NCBI RefSeq assembly: GCF_024320785.1
Contig: NZ_JANDBC010000001.1
Coordinates: 1,742,001-1,806,000 of the forward strand
From: Gracilimonas sediminicola
GTDB lineage: Bacteria; Bacteroidota; Rhodothermia; Balneolales; Balneolaceae
Reading direction: 5' to 3'
DNA length: 64,000 nucleotides
Shown piece after piece: positions 24,708-34,245 of this stretch (the first letter of the stretch is position 1; every line of letters begins with the position of its first letter). Below the pieces are notes generated by a model. That model made no database searches. It was not told the origin of the DNA and was given only the letters and a program-made list of their open reading frames with translations. The translations under genes and the position numbers were made by a program.

Positions 24708-27215
24708 ATGTTTAATCTATTCTTTAAGAAGTCGTTGATAACGGCTTTTCTGTTAACAATACCACTACTCTTTTCTCAGGAAGTTCAGGCGCAAACCATT
24801 ACCGGGAAGGTGCTTGATGCCCAATCCAAAGAACCGCTTCAGGGAGCTGCTGTACGCCAGCAAGGCACATCCCGGGGCGTAGTTACTCAGGATGACGGCT
24901 CTTTCGAAATCCGGCTTTCTGAAAACGGAGAAGAAGCTTTACTGATCACCTATCTCGGGTATAAAGACGAAGAAGTTGATGTATCTGATGACAAGAAAGA
25001 CCTCGAAATCTATCTCTATCCGGAAACGTATATCGGGGATGATGTTTTTGTAAGTGCCACCCGGGCAGACGAAACATCGCCCATTACCTACACCAATATT
25101 GATGCGGAGGAGATTGAAAGGCGCAATCTCGGGCAAGATGTGCCTTACCTGCTGCAAAGTGCCCCATCGGTCACCACCACCTCTGATGCCGGTGCCGGAA
25201 TTGGCTATACGGGCATTCGAATTCGTGGTGTTGACCCGGCGCGGATCAATGTAACTATTAACGGAATTCCGGTGAATGATGCAGAGTCTCATGGCGTATT
25301 CTGGGTGAATTTACCGGACCTTTCTTCCTCTACAGAGAATATTCAAATTCAGCGTGGAGTGGGAACATCTACAAATGGTGCCGGTGCATTTGGAGCTACG
25401 GTGAACTTGCAAACCAGCTCTTCACAAGCCGATCCTTTTGGGGAGGTTAATACCGGGTTCGGTTCCTTCAATACCCAAAAATACAACGTTAAATTAGGCT
25501 CCGGATTGATGGAAAACGGCTGGCAATTTGAAGGCCGCTTGTCCAAAATTGATTCCGATGGTTTTATAGACCGTGCCAGCTCAGACCTTGATTCTTATTT
25601 TCTTTCCGCTTCACACCACGGAGACCGCAGCTTGTTACGTGCAGATGTTTTTTCCGGGCGGGAGCGTACCTACCAGGCATGGAATGGTGTGCCTGAGCCG
25701 ATTCTTGAAGGGGATCAACAGGAGCTGGAGCGCTATATTTCAAACCTCGTTTTCAATCCAGGCGAACAGGAACACTGGAGAGAAAATCTTGGAAACCGGC
25801 AATTCAATCAGTTCCGGTACGAAAACCAGGTAGATAACTACCAGCAGAACTATTACCAACTGCACTATTCATACCAGATTCAGGATAACTGGAATGCCAA
25901 TGTCTCCGCCTTTTACACCAAAGGGTTTGGATATTTTGAGGAATATGAACGGGGTGAAGATCTCTCAGACTACGGGATCGAGCCGTTTGATTCCGGCGAC
26001 CCGACGGAATCAGATCTCGTCCGCCGACGATGGTTAGACAATGATTTCTATGGCACCATATTCTCTACCCAATACACTCACTCCGAAACCTGGGATGTTA
26101 CCTTTGGCGGTGGCTACAGCTACTACGACGGAGCTCACTTTGGCGAAGTGATTTGGGCACGATATGCAGGCGACAGTGAAATCGAAGAGCGCTACTACGA
26201 CAATGACGGAATCAAAAATGATTATAACCTGTACTCCAAACTTCAGTACAAACTCACTGAAAACCTGAATTCGTATGTTGATCTTCAGGTGCGCGGAGTG
26301 GAATATGAATTCCTTGGGAACGGGTTTGTCCGCAGTGCCGGCAGCAATGTTCGCGATAGCCTGGTTGCTCTTCAGCAAACCGACAACCTGTTGTTCTTCA
26401 ATCCGAAATTCGGTTTTGTGTATAGCTTGCCGGAAGACCAACGGGTGTATGCTTCATTCGCCGTTGGCAGCAAAGAGCCCACACGGGATGAGTATGTAGA
26501 TTCAACCCCTGAAAGCCGGCCCAACCCTGAGAAACTCTACAATGTAGAGCTTGGGTATCGGGGCGATTTCAACCGCTTTTTTACCGGGGTGAATGTGTAT
26601 GGGATGTTCTACCGCGATCAATTAGTGCCTACCGGACAGATCAATGATGTGGGGGAAATCGTGAGGGAAAACGTTCCTGAAAGCTATCGTGCCGGTATAG
26701 AATTGCAGGGTGGTTATAGCTTGACGAACAACCTGAGCATTTCTGCGAATGCCACGTTCAGCCAAAACAAGATTGTTGAATACACTCAGTACACTGATCT
26801 TTATGACGCAAGTTTCAGCTACGAGGGGCAACAGGAAACGGTGTATGAAGATACCGATATCGCTTTTTCGCCTTCTGTTATTACCAATGGAATCATTAGC
26901 TATCAAAACAAGGGGTTAACAGCCGAAATCATATCGAAATATGTGTCCCGGCAGTACCTCGATAATACTCAAACGCAGAGCAGGTCCATCGATCCATACT
27001 TTGTGAATGATGTTCGCTTAAGTTATGGATTCGGTGATGTACCGCTATTGGAAGATATCACCGCTACGCTGCAGGTGAACAACATCTTCAATCACAAGTA
27101 CGTGACTAACGGCTATACCTTCGGGTGGATTTATGATGGGGCCCCGGCTCATTTCAACTATTACTACCCACAGGCGGGAACCAACTTTCTGTTTCAGGTG
27201 AAGTGGGAGTTTTAA
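24708..27215 (+). CDS. TonB-dependent outer-membrane receptor, probably for thiamin
   Basis: An 835-residue outer-membrane gated barrel. After the signal peptide (about residues 1-28) comes a carboxypeptidase-like/CNA-B domain (ITGKVLDAQSKEPLQGA to about residue 115), then the plug (IRIRGVDPARINVTINGIPVND, GVGTSTNGAGAFGATVNL). The 22-strand barrel ends with the aromatic FQVKWEF needed for assembly. TonB and ExbBD would power it. Its control by a TPP riboswitch points to thiamin, thiamin phosphates or a precursor as substrate, as for the OMthi-type receptors of Bacteroidetes. No inner-membrane transporter such as PnuT is adjacent. A strong terminator follows. Confidence 0.93.
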   Translation: MFNLFFKKSLITAFLLTIPLLFSQEVQAQTITGKVLDAQSKEPLQGAAVRQQGTSRGVVTQDDGSFEIRLSENGEEALLITYLGYKDEEVDVSDDKKDLEIYLYPETYIGDDVFVSATRADETSPITYTNIDAEEIERRNLGQDVPYLLQSAPSVTTTSDAGAGIGYTGIRIRGVDPARINVTINGIPVNDAESHGVFWVNLPDLSSSTENIQIQRGVGTSTNGAGAFGATVNLQTSSSQADPFGEVNTGFGSFNTQKYNVKLGSGLMENGWQFEGRLSKIDSDGFIDRASSDLDSYFLSASHHGDRSLLRADVFSGRERTYQAWNGVPEPILEGDQQELERYISNLVFNPGEQEHWRENLGNRQFNQFRYENQVDNYQQNYYQLHYSYQIQDNWNANVSAFYTKGFGYFEEYERGEDLSDYGIEPFDSGDPTESDLVRRRWLDNDFYGTIFSTQYTHSETWDVTFGGGYSYYDGAHFGEVIWARYAGDSEIEERYYDNDGIKNDYNLYSKLQYKLTENLNSYVDLQVRGVEYEFLGNGFVRSAGSNVRDSLVALQQTDNLLFFNPKFGFVYSLPEDQRVYASFAVGSKEPTRDEYVDSTPESRPNPEKLYNVELGYRGDFNRFFTGVNVYGMFYRDQLVPTGQINDVGEIVRENVPESYRAGIELQGGYSLTNNLSISANATFSQNKIVEYTQYTDLYDASFSYEGQQETVYEDTDIAFSPSVITNGIISYQNKGLTAEIISKYVSRQYLDNTQTQSRSIDPYFVNDVRLSYGFGDVPLLEDITATLQVNNIFNHKYVTNGYTFGWIYDGAPAHFNYYYPQAGTNFLFQVKWEF

Positions 27216-27249
27216 TCTAAAAGTTTAAACAAGAAGTTTGTCCTTCCAG

Positions 27250-27280
27250 AGCCTTCAGCTTGAGCGCTGAAGGCTTTTAT
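27250..27280. terminator. Terminator between the TonB receptor and mltB-like gene
   Basis: AGCCTTCAGC (27250-27259) pairs with GCTGAAGGCT (27266-27275) around a 6-base loop, followed by TTTTATATTTT. It is 10 bp without mismatch. It serves mainly the plus-strand receptor gene. Confidence 0.88.
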
Positions 27281-27296
27281 ATTTTAAAAGAATTCA

Positions 27297-28070
27297 TTAC
27301 CTCGTTCTCTCAAGCTTCCGCGCCTCTTCAGCAAGCTCGAGTACTACCTTGGTGTACATGGTGCTTGGGTTATAGCGCATAACCGCCTTCTCCATGCTTC
27401 CCGTAATTTCGTAAAAGTGAGACAGGTAATTGGCAACAGAGAAAATATTATTAGGCATGTAATACAGATCAGAGCCCACCCACCAGCGATTCAGTGAATA
27501 GGGAATAAACTGGGCGTAAGACATAGCCCCGGCATAACTGGATTCCAGCGATAGTATGTCGAGCTTATTCTTTTTAGCAAAGATAAGGAGCTCTTCCAGC
27601 TGAGCCTTTGACCATTCACTTCTATAGCCTTCCGCATACATTGAAACGTAAGCATTAAATGGATTGTAGCTTCCTTTATACTTCCCAAACTCAGATTCAA
27701 TCCCGATAATCCCTGCAATCACATGCTTGGGGATGCCGTATTTTTCCTGGGCGGCGTCTAATTCCGGGGCGTATTTAACAAGAAAGTCTTCCAGCTTTTG
27801 CTTTTTAACATCGTACTTAATAATGCCCTGGTAATCCTCAAAACTCTCAATTTTAATTTCGACCGCTCGTGTAAACTTCCCGGTAATGTCTTCAATCAGT
27901 TTAAAGCGGGAGTCTTCCAAAAGCTGATTAAATGCATAGCCTTTATTTTCAAAGTATTCGGCAAGTTCATCGATATTGGCTTTCATTTTATCCGGATCGG
28001 AAGGGTCAGCTGATGCCGTAAATGGAATTGTTAGCAGGAATAACAGGAATGTGATGATGGTCTTTTTCAT
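27297..28070 (-). CDS. Lytic murein transglycosylase B-like protein
   Basis: A 257-residue secreted protein (signal peptide KKTIITFLLFLLTIPFTASA) of the MltB/SLT_2 family, which cuts peptidoglycan and leaves 1,6-anhydro-muramyl ends. The catalytic glutamate lies in GIIGIESEFGKYKGSYNPFNA; SSYAGAMSYAQFIPYSLNRW is the second conserved block. At 257 residues it is shorter than E. coli MltB (about 360) and lacks a lipobox cysteine, so it is probably soluble in the periplasm. It converges on the TonB receptor gene. Confidence 0.88.
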   Translation of the reverse strand: MKKTIITFLLFLLTIPFTASADPSDPDKMKANIDELAEYFENKGYAFNQLLEDSRFKLIEDITGKFTRAVEIKIESFEDYQGIIKYDVKKQKLEDFLVKYAPELDAAQEKYGIPKHVIAGIIGIESEFGKYKGSYNPFNAYVSMYAEGYRSEWSKAQLEELLIFAKKNKLDILSLESSYAGAMSYAQFIPYSLNRWWVGSDLYYMPNNIFSVANYLSHFYEITGSMEKAVMRYNPSTMYTKVVLELAEEARKLERTR

Positions 28071-28190
28071 AATAGTTGCGGTTCGTTTCGCCTCTCTGAG
28101 CTCTATTATAACAAATTCAGACAGCTTTGAGTATTAAAGATTGTAGAGTTGTTAAGAAATTTATGTGTGCTGAGCTCAAATCTATCCAAA

Positions 28191-28225
28191 ATTCAACATT
28201 CCTTGTTCAATATTCGAAGTTCAAA
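28191..28225. repeat. Heptad-periodic intergenic repeat, locus 8
   Basis: Five 7-nt units: ATTCAAC, ATTCCTT, GTTCAAT, ATTCGAA, GTTCAAA, about 95 bases upstream of lpdA. It is the same unit family as loci 4 and 7. The flanking text (GTTCAAA, A-run, CCCT, TA) also resembles the riboswitch promoter region. Confidence 0.8.
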
Positions 28226-28321
28226 TCAAAAACCCTTACCTTTTAGGGCTTTAAAAAGTCCGCTTCACGGTTTTGTTTGAAATGAAGCGATTAACTTCAA
28301 AAACTATTATCAAAAAGTACC

Positions 28322-29743
28322 ATGGCAAAAGAATTTGATGTATGTGTAATCGGGTCAGGCCCCGGCGGATATGTAGCCGCAATTCGTGCTTCTCAGCTTG
28401 GCTTTAAAACGGCAATTGTTGAAAAAAGACATCTTGGTGGTGTTTGTTTGAATATCGGTTGTATTCCAACCAAAGCCCTGCTTCGTTCGGCTGAAGTGTA
28501 TGAATCTATTGAGCACGCCTCTGATTACGGAATTAACGTGAAGGACTACTCTGCCGACTTCGACGGTATAGTGAAGCGTAGCCGTGGTGTTGCCAACAAA
28601 ATGAGCAAAGGCGTTCAGTTCCTGATGAAAGCTAATAAGATTGAAGTATTCATGGGAACGGGCGTTTTCAAATCCAAGTCTGAATTGTCGGTGAATGATG
28701 ACAAAGGCAAAGAGCAGGAAAGTATCAAAGCGAAGCACTTTATTGTAGCTACCGGAGCACGTCCTCGTCAGCTTCCAAACCTGGAAATTGATGGCGACAT
28801 GATCATCGATTCTGAAAAGGCCATGCAGCTCGACAAGCAGCCTAAGAAAATGGTGATTGTCGGAGCCGGTGCTATCGGAGTTGAGTTTGCGTACTTCTAC
28901 AATGCCATCGGAACAGAAGTAACCATCGTAGAGCTTCAGGACACACTGGTGCCTGTTGAAGACAAAGACGTTGGTAAAGAACTTGGCAAGATCTACAAGA
29001 AGAAGGGCATGAACGTGATGACCGGAAGCACGGTCGAAAACGTGAAGAAGAAAGGTAAAGGTGTTGAAGTAACCGTTAAAACCAAGAAAGGCGAAGAGAA
29101 AATCGAAGCCGATGTGGTTCTTTCTGCGGTAGGTGTAACCGGAAACGTAGAAAATCTTGGATTGGATAAAGCCGGTGTTAAAACCGAAAAAGGTGCCATC
29201 GTTGTTGACAAGAAAACCTACAAAACCAATGTGGATGGAATTTACGCCATCGGTGATGTAATCGGTGCTCCGTGGCTGGCTCACAAAGCCTCGCATGAAG
29301 CTGTTGTGCTTGCCGAACAACTGGCCGGCGAAAACCCACACCCGGTGAATTACAATAACATTCCGGGTTGTACATACTGCGAACCACAGATTGCTTCTGT
29401 CGGGTTGACAGAACAAGCGGCCAAAGATGAAGGTTATGATGTGAAAGTCGGAAAATTCCCACTTTCAGCATCCGGTAAGGCGACCGCTCTTGGCCATGAA
29501 GAAGGCTTTGTAAAAGTTGTATTCGATGCCAAATACGGCGAGTGGTTAGGTTGCCACATGATTGGATTCGGCGTGACGGAAATGATTGCCGAAGCCGTTG
29601 TAGCCCGTGACCTTGAAACAACCGGACACGAAATTATCAGTGCAGTTCACCCACACCCAACCCTCTCTGAGGCGGTTATGGAAGCTGCAGCTGAAGCCTA
29701 TAATGAAGGTGTTCACTTAGGAACTCCCGTTAAGAAAAAATAA
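28322..29743 (+). CDS. lpdA: Dihydrolipoyl dehydrogenase
   Basis: A 473-residue FAD enzyme (E3) that reoxidises dihydrolipoyl groups in pyruvate and 2-oxoglutarate dehydrogenase and glycine cleavage. The FAD-binding CVIGSGPGGYVAAI starts at residue 8. The redox disulfide is in GGVCLNIGCIPTKALL, the NAD-binding site is VIVGAGAIGVEFA, and the active-site histidine is in HPHPTLSEAV. ATG 28322 is right before the FAD motif. It is followed by a UUCG-loop terminator and then lipB and lipA, so genes for making and using lipoyl groups are clustered. Confidence 0.97.
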   Translation: MAKEFDVCVIGSGPGGYVAAIRASQLGFKTAIVEKRHLGGVCLNIGCIPTKALLRSAEVYESIEHASDYGINVKDYSADFDGIVKRSRGVANKMSKGVQFLMKANKIEVFMGTGVFKSKSELSVNDDKGKEQESIKAKHFIVATGARPRQLPNLEIDGDMIIDSEKAMQLDKQPKKMVIVGAGAIGVEFAYFYNAIGTEVTIVELQDTLVPVEDKDVGKELGKIYKKKGMNVMTGSTVENVKKKGKGVEVTVKTKKGEEKIEADVVLSAVGVTGNVENLGLDKAGVKTEKGAIVVDKKTYKTNVDGIYAIGDVIGAPWLAHKASHEAVVLAEQLAGENPHPVNYNNIPGCTYCEPQIASVGLTEQAAKDEGYDVKVGKFPLSASGKATALGHEEGFVKVVFDAKYGEWLGCHMIGFGVTEMIAEAVVARDLETTGHEIISAVHPHPTLSEAVMEAAAEAYNEGVHLGTPVKKK

Positions 29744-29796
29744 GATCACAGATTACGCTGATTTATTGATTGGCACAGATTTGTGATGAATGATTT

Positions 29797-29819
29797 TGGC
29801 TCCTTCGGGAGCCATTTTT
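29797..29819 (+). terminator. UUCG-tetraloop terminator after lpdA
   Basis: TGGCTCC (29797-29803), loop TTCG, GGAGCCA (29808-29814), then five T. The stable UUCG loop and U-run make a compact intrinsic terminator. Confidence 0.88.
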
Positions 29820-29832
29820 ATCTGTGAATGTG

Positions 29833-30555
29833 ATGAGCAAAAAAGTTGAACTGTACGATTTGGGTTCTGCCTCATATCAGCCGACATGGGATTTACAGCA
29901 TGCCGTGCAGCAGCGCATCATAGATGAAAAGCGCGCCGAACAAAAGGGGGAGTTCGAAGGAAAACGTCTGGATGATATCCTCCTGTTTGTGGAACACCCA
30001 CATGTGTACACGCTGGGCAAAAGCGGCAATGAAGAGCATATGCTCCGGTCCATGATGGAGCTTCAGCAATTAGAAGCGGAGTTCATTAAGATCGATCGTG
30101 GCGGTGACATTACCTATCACGGTCCTGGGCAAATTGTAGGCTACCCGATTTTAGATTTGGATCGCCATTTCACTGACGTACACAAGTACCTTCGCTTCCT
30201 CGAAGAAGTCATAATCCGCGTCTGTGCCGACTATGGATTTGAGGCCGGGCGTATTGAGGGCGCTACCGGTGTTTGGGTTGACGAAGCCAAAATTTGCGCC
30301 ATGGGCATTCGATGCTCCCGGTGGGTAACCATGCATGGTTTTGCGCTCAATGTGAATACTGATCTCAGATATTTTAATAACATCGTTCCCTGCGGGATTG
30401 ATGATAAAGCCGTTACCAGTTTACAGAAGCTGACCGGCCGGGAAATTGACCCCGAAGAAGTGAAAAAACGGATTGTTTCTCACTTCGAAAACGTTTTCGA
30501 TGTATCCATTTCCCCCAAGGGTTCCTTGCAGGAAGTGGAGCATAATATTTTGTAA
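29833..30555 (+). CDS. lipB: Octanoyltransferase (lipoate biosynthesis)
   Basis: A 240-residue LipB that moves octanoate from acyl carrier protein to lipoyl domains, the first step of lipoate synthesis. The family signature is RGGDITYHGPGQIVGYP. The catalytic lysine is in AKICAMGIR, and the cysteine is in NNIVPCGID. The frame also opens at GTG 29824, three codons earlier; ATG 29833 (MSKKVELYD) is more likely. TAACTTTG at 30553-30560, over the lipB stop, matches the -7 box and may serve lipA. Confidence 0.95.
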   Translation: MSKKVELYDLGSASYQPTWDLQHAVQQRIIDEKRAEQKGEFEGKRLDDILLFVEHPHVYTLGKSGNEEHMLRSMMELQQLEAEFIKIDRGGDITYHGPGQIVGYPILDLDRHFTDVHKYLRFLEEVIIRVCADYGFEAGRIEGATGVWVDEAKICAMGIRCSRWVTMHGFALNVNTDLRYFNNIVPCGIDDKAVTSLQKLTGREIDPEEVKKRIVSHFENVFDVSISPKGSLQEVEHNIL

Positions 30556-30570
30556 CTTTGCATATAATTT

Positions 30571-30744
30571 GTCATCGCGAGGAGCTGAAATAGTTAGAGT
30601 GATTGCATAACTCTTTCGACGAAGTCCGCCTTCCTTATTATTAAGTACGGTGGACAGGCGATCTCTCTAAAATGGCAATGAAATTGAATAGTGGAGATTG
30701 CCACGGGAATAGCTTCCATCGGTCGCCAAATTCCCCGCAATGAC
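30571..30744. repeat. Palindromic intergenic element, copy 1
   Basis: The element begins GTCATCGCGAGGAG (30571-30584) and ends CCCCGCAATGAC (to 30744), near-inverted termini. Inside are TTTCGACGAAG, GGCGATCTCTC and GGAGATTGCCACGG, the same internal words as in the copies at 59966-60118 and 63431-63583. It fills almost the whole lipB-lipA gap. Confidence 0.8.
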
Positions 30745-30768
30745 ATGCTGAAATCACAAAGAAGCACC

Positions 30769-31647
30769 ATGATTAAAGAACTTCAGGTAGTAGATAAGCC
30801 ATCCGAAAATCGCAGACCCGATTGGCTGCGTGTTAAACTTCCATCAGGAGAGAAATTCAAGGAAGTTTCGGAGAATATCCGGAAACATAATTTGAATACA
30901 GTGTGTGCTGAAGCCCGCTGCCCGAATATGGGCGAATGCTGGGGAGCAGGAACAGCCACCTTCATGATATTGGGAGACGTTTGTACCCGATCGTGTGCTT
31001 TTTGCGCTATTAAGACAGGACGCCCTCCGCAAGACCTCGACTGGGATGAGCCCAAAAGAGTGGCTGATGCCGCTGCCAAAATGGGACTAAAGCACGTGGT
31101 GCTGACCTCGGTAAACCGGGATGAACGTAAAGATGGCGGCGCCCCAATTTTTGCCGAATGTCATAAAGAAATCAGAAAAGCTATTCCGGGTGTGACTATT
31201 GAGTCTCTCATTCCTGATTTTCGTGGTGAATGGGATGCAGCCCTTCAAATTGTTTTTGATACCCCGCCGGATGTACTTAGCCACAACCTGGAAACTGTGC
31301 CAAGTAAGTACCGAAGAGTTCGCCCTCAGGCTCGTTACGAGCGCTCGCTGGAACTCCTTCAGCGTACCAAAAATGCCGGACTCCGTACCAAAACCGGGAT
31401 CATGGTTGGCCTGGGCGAAACCCGGGAAGAAGTCATCGAACTGATGCAGGATTGCGTGGATCACGGAGTGGATGTACTCACTATTGGTCAATACATGCAG
31501 CCAACGAAGATGCACCATCCTGTAATGGATTGGGTGCACCCTGATCAATTTGCAGAATACAAGGAAATCGGTGAGAAATTAGGAATCGAGCATGTGGAAA
31601 GCGGCCCTTTGGTTCGTTCTTCCTATCACGCCGAGCGCCACGTTTAA
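30769..31647 (+). CDS. lipA: Lipoyl synthase (radical SAM)
   Basis: A 292-residue radical SAM enzyme that inserts two sulfurs into octanoyl groups. The auxiliary cluster cysteines are in [13 protein letters not shown], and the radical SAM cluster is CTRSCAFC. The C-terminal RSSYHAE motif ([11 protein letters not shown]) supplies the serine ligand of the auxiliary cluster. The frame extends upstream to 30691 through the palindromic repeat, so the in-frame start there is not believed. ATG 30769 (MIKELQVVD) and ATG 30745 are both possible; the former is chosen. It works on the product of LipB next door. Confidence 0.95.
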   Translation: MIKELQVVDKPSENRRPDWLRVKLPSGEKFKEVSENIRKHNLNTVCAEARCPNMGECWGAGTATFMILGDVCTRSCAFCAIKTGRPPQDLDWDEPKRVADAAAKMGLKHVVLTSVNRDERKDGGAPIFAECHKEIRKAIPGVTIESLIPDFRGEWDAALQIVFDTPPDVLSHNLETVPSKYRRVRPQARYERSLELLQRTKNAGLRTKTGIMVGLGETREEVIELMQDCVDHGVDVLTIGQYMQPTKMHHPVMDWVHPDQFAEYKEIGEKLGIEHVESGPLVRSSYHAERHV

Positions 31648-31752
31648 TAGCCGGCGTTAGTTATTCCGTTTTGTTGAGTGGTCAGTTAATTTCAGCCAAA
31701 AACCGTTAACTAATTTGCCACGGTTGTAGTAACTTGGAGCAAAGAAATAGCT

Positions 31753-32463
31753 ATGGTTTCATTACTTGTTGTTTTATCAGTCAGTTTCCTGTTGGGATCG
31801 ATCCCATCCTCGCTGTGGGTGGGTCAAATATTTCACAAAACGGATATTCGAACTCAGGGAAGCGGCAACCTTGGAACCACCAACGCATTTCGAATTTTAG
31901 GCTGGAAATCAGGAGTATCGGTACTGGTACTCGATTTTATGAAAGGTTTCGCAGCCTCTTTCTGGGTCAGCCTTTATGCTTTTGAAATTGGAAACGGCCC
32001 CATTGCTCCTCCCGGCTGGGAAGCCGATGCTTTTCTGAAAATCACCTGTGGGTTGATGGCTGTGGTAGGTCACATGTTCCCCATCTTCGCCAATTTCAAA
32101 GGTGGAAAAGGAGCCGCGACCGCCTGCGGTATGCTCTTTGGTATTGAACCAATTTCTATCAGTATTTCTTCTGTTGTATTTATCGCTATTACCTTTTCTA
32201 CCCGTTACGTTTCCCTGGCTTCCATCACCGCCAGTTTTATTTACCCCATCAGCTTGGTGATTATGCGGTACGGTTTCGGATATTATGTGGATGGAAGCAT
32301 CATCATTTTTGCCACTTTTATTGCAGCCGGCATTATTTACAAGCATAAATCAAATATTCGGCGTTTATTGGATGGAAATGAAAACCGTGTAAATCTTTAC
32401 GGAAAGAAGAATAAAGAAGAAGAGGAACAGGCTGCTGAGAAGTTGGCGGAGGCAGAAGCATGA
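31753..32463 (+). CDS. plsY: Glycerol-3-phosphate acyltransferase PlsY
   Basis: A 236-residue inner-membrane acyltransferase that makes lysophosphatidic acid from acyl-phosphate and glycerol-3-phosphate. Conserved blocks are LGSIPSSLWVGQI, DIRTQGSGNLGTTNAFR, GHMFPIFANFKGGKGAAT, and the late IIYKHKSNIRRLLDGNE. About six membrane segments. The C-terminal 20 residues (KKNKEEEEQAAEKLAEAEA) are an extra charged helix. The stop overlaps gpsA by 4 bases (ATGA), coupling two steps of phospholipid synthesis. Confidence 0.95.
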   Translation: MVSLLVVLSVSFLLGSIPSSLWVGQIFHKTDIRTQGSGNLGTTNAFRILGWKSGVSVLVLDFMKGFAASFWVSLYAFEIGNGPIAPPGWEADAFLKITCGLMAVVGHMFPIFANFKGGKGAATACGMLFGIEPISISISSVVFIAITFSTRYVSLASITASFIYPISLVIMRYGFGYYVDGSIIIFATFIAAGIIYKHKSNIRRLLDGNENRVNLYGKKNKEEEEQAAEKLAEAEA

Positions 32464-33476
32464 GTAAACGAAATGTTACTATAGTTGGAGCGGGAAGTTT
32501 TGGAACGGCCCTCGCCCTTGTGTTGGACACGGCCGGGAATAACGTTCAAATGTGGGCCCGCGAGGAAAACATCGCCAACCAGATTAATGAAAAGCACATT
32601 AATCCTTCTTACCTGAATGATATTGACCTGCCGGAAGGGATAAAAGCATACAACGATTTAGAACAGTGCCTGAAATCTCAGGATATGGTCGTTTTTGCAA
32701 CGCCTTCACACACCTTAAGAGAATTAGCCGGAAAACTGAAGCCCTGCCTCGACGGGCATGAAATTTTGGTTACCGTAGCTAAAGGGATTGAAAACGACAC
32801 CTTCAAAACCATGTCGCAGATACTGGTGGAGGTGATGGAGGGAACTACCTACGAGGATAACATCGGCGTGCTGTATGGACCGAGCCATGCTGAAGAAGTG
32901 GGTAAGCTGAAGCCAACCACCGTGGTGGCAGCCGCCTATTCAACCCGCACGGCACGGATTATACAGGAGACATTTCTCACCCCAATGTTCCGGGTGTATA
33001 TCAATAATGATGTGATAGGCGTGGAAATTGGCGGTTCGGTAAAAAACATTATGGCGATTGCTGCCGGAATTGTGGACGGAGCCGAATTGGGAGACAATGC
33101 CAAGGCCGCACTCATCACTCGCGGACTCCATGAAATGAAACGTATGGGACTCATGATGGGAGCTCATTCCGATACCTTCTCCGGGTTAACCGGTATGGGA
33201 GACCTGATCGTTACCTGCACAAGTACTCACAGCCGGAACCGTTCGGTAGGATTTCGCATTGGTAAAGGTGAAAAGCTGGACGATATTATCGACAGTATGA
33301 ATATGGTAGCTGAAGGTGTGAAAACAACAAAATCGGTGAGGGACTGGGCCATCAAGAATAATGTTGAGATGCCTATAACTCACGCCATCTACAGCGTTTT
33401 ATTTGAGAATGTTGACCCGCGGGATGCGTTGTATGAACTCATGACCCGCGACCCTAAAGATGAAATCGTGATGTAG
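32460..33476 (+). CDS. gpsA: Glycerol-3-phosphate dehydrogenase [NAD(P)+]
   Basis: A 338-residue enzyme that reduces dihydroxyacetone phosphate to glycerol-3-phosphate, the substrate of PlsY encoded just upstream. The N-terminal IVGAGSFGTALA binds NAD(P). The lysine in VAKGIE, the catalytic lysine in GGSVKNIMAIAAGI, and LTGMGDLIVTCTSTHSRNR are all in place. ATG 32460 overlaps the plsY stop, so the pair is translationally coupled. Confidence 0.96.
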   Translation: MSKRNVTIVGAGSFGTALALVLDTAGNNVQMWAREENIANQINEKHINPSYLNDIDLPEGIKAYNDLEQCLKSQDMVVFATPSHTLRELAGKLKPCLDGHEILVTVAKGIENDTFKTMSQILVEVMEGTTYEDNIGVLYGPSHAEEVGKLKPTTVVAAAYSTRTARIIQETFLTPMFRVYINNDVIGVEIGGSVKNIMAIAAGIVDGAELGDNAKAALITRGLHEMKRMGLMMGAHSDTFSGLTGMGDLIVTCTSTHSRNRSVGFRIGKGEKLDDIIDSMNMVAEGVKTTKSVRDWAIKNNVEMPITHAIYSVLFENVDPRDALYELMTRDPKDEIVM

Positions 33477-33516
33477 TTGGTTTCATCCAGAGTTCAACCT
33501 AAAATCATCTACAGTC

Positions 33517-34215
33517 ATGGAAGACGAACTCGAGTTTTACTTACAGTACACCGACAGCGTTCAGGTTTCGAAGCTTACCCCGGGTGACCTGAAAAGCCTG
33601 ATCCAAACCGGTGAAAGCAGCTTTTTGGAATTCAAGCATAGCGTAGCATCTCCCGAAAAAATTGCCCGGGAAATTGCGGCATTTGCTAATACAAAAGGCG
33701 GCACTATCCTGATAGGTGTGGAAGACAACGGCGAAATGATTGGTGTGGAAGGGTACCACGAGGAGGAGTTTTGGCTGAATCAGGCTGCTTCTGAAGAATG
33801 CATTCCTGAGGTGCCAATCAGTATAGAACTGGTAAACCTTGGCGAGCGTGATGTGCTGATTGTAAAAGTACCGGAGGCCGAAGAAAAGCCGGTGTATGTG
33901 AAAGGAAAGAAAGTTCGGCAGGTGTATGTCCGCCTGGAGGATGAAAGCGTGGTTGCCAGTGATGAATATATTGAGGTGCTGAAGCAGAACTACTCTGAAG
34001 AAGGCTTCACGTTTGAGTATGGGGAAAAAGAACAGCAATTGTTTCGTTTTCTGAATGAATACGGAGACATCACGGTTAAGAGGTTCTCGCTGCTGATAAG
34101 TGTGACCACCTATCGAGCGGCTAAGATTTTGGTGAATTTAGTGAGTGCCGGCGTTCTTGATTTGTTTGAGAAAGACGGGGTTACGCATTATACATTTTCC
34201 AAAAAAAGTTCGTAA
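33517..34215 (+). CDS. AlbA_2 (Schlafen-type) DNA-binding-domain protein
   Basis: A 232-residue cytosolic protein. Residues of about 25-140 form an AlbA_2 domain, with ESSFLEFKHS, the IAAFANTKGGTILIGVEDNG signature and VYVRLEDESVVAS. The remaining part (about 165-232) looks like a winged helix (FLNEYGDITVKRFSLLI). Such proteins are usually called transcriptional regulators or ATP-binding proteins, but few have a known target. It sits between gpsA and an Fe-S carrier gene on the same strand, with 40- and 30-base gaps. What it controls is not visible. Confidence 0.8.
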   Translation: MEDELEFYLQYTDSVQVSKLTPGDLKSLIQTGESSFLEFKHSVASPEKIAREIAAFANTKGGTILIGVEDNGEMIGVEGYHEEEFWLNQAASEECIPEVPISIELVNLGERDVLIVKVPEAEEKPVYVKGKKVRQVYVRLEDESVVASDEYIEVLKQNYSEEGFTFEYGEKEQQLFRFLNEYGDITVKRFSLLISVTTYRAAKILVNLVSAGVLDLFEKDGVTHYTFSKKSS

Positions 34216-34245
34216 TTTTGACTCGTTCTAAATAAAGGGAGCGAC

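Noticed and set aside
28355-29416. Long minus-strand ORF (353 codons) opposite lpdA
   Set aside because: It lies wholly inside a clear dihydrolipoyl dehydrogenase gene and its translation shows no domain; it is a codon-bias shadow.
30691-30768. Extended N terminus of lipA
   Set aside because: Those codons are part of palindromic element copy 1 and match no LipA N terminus.
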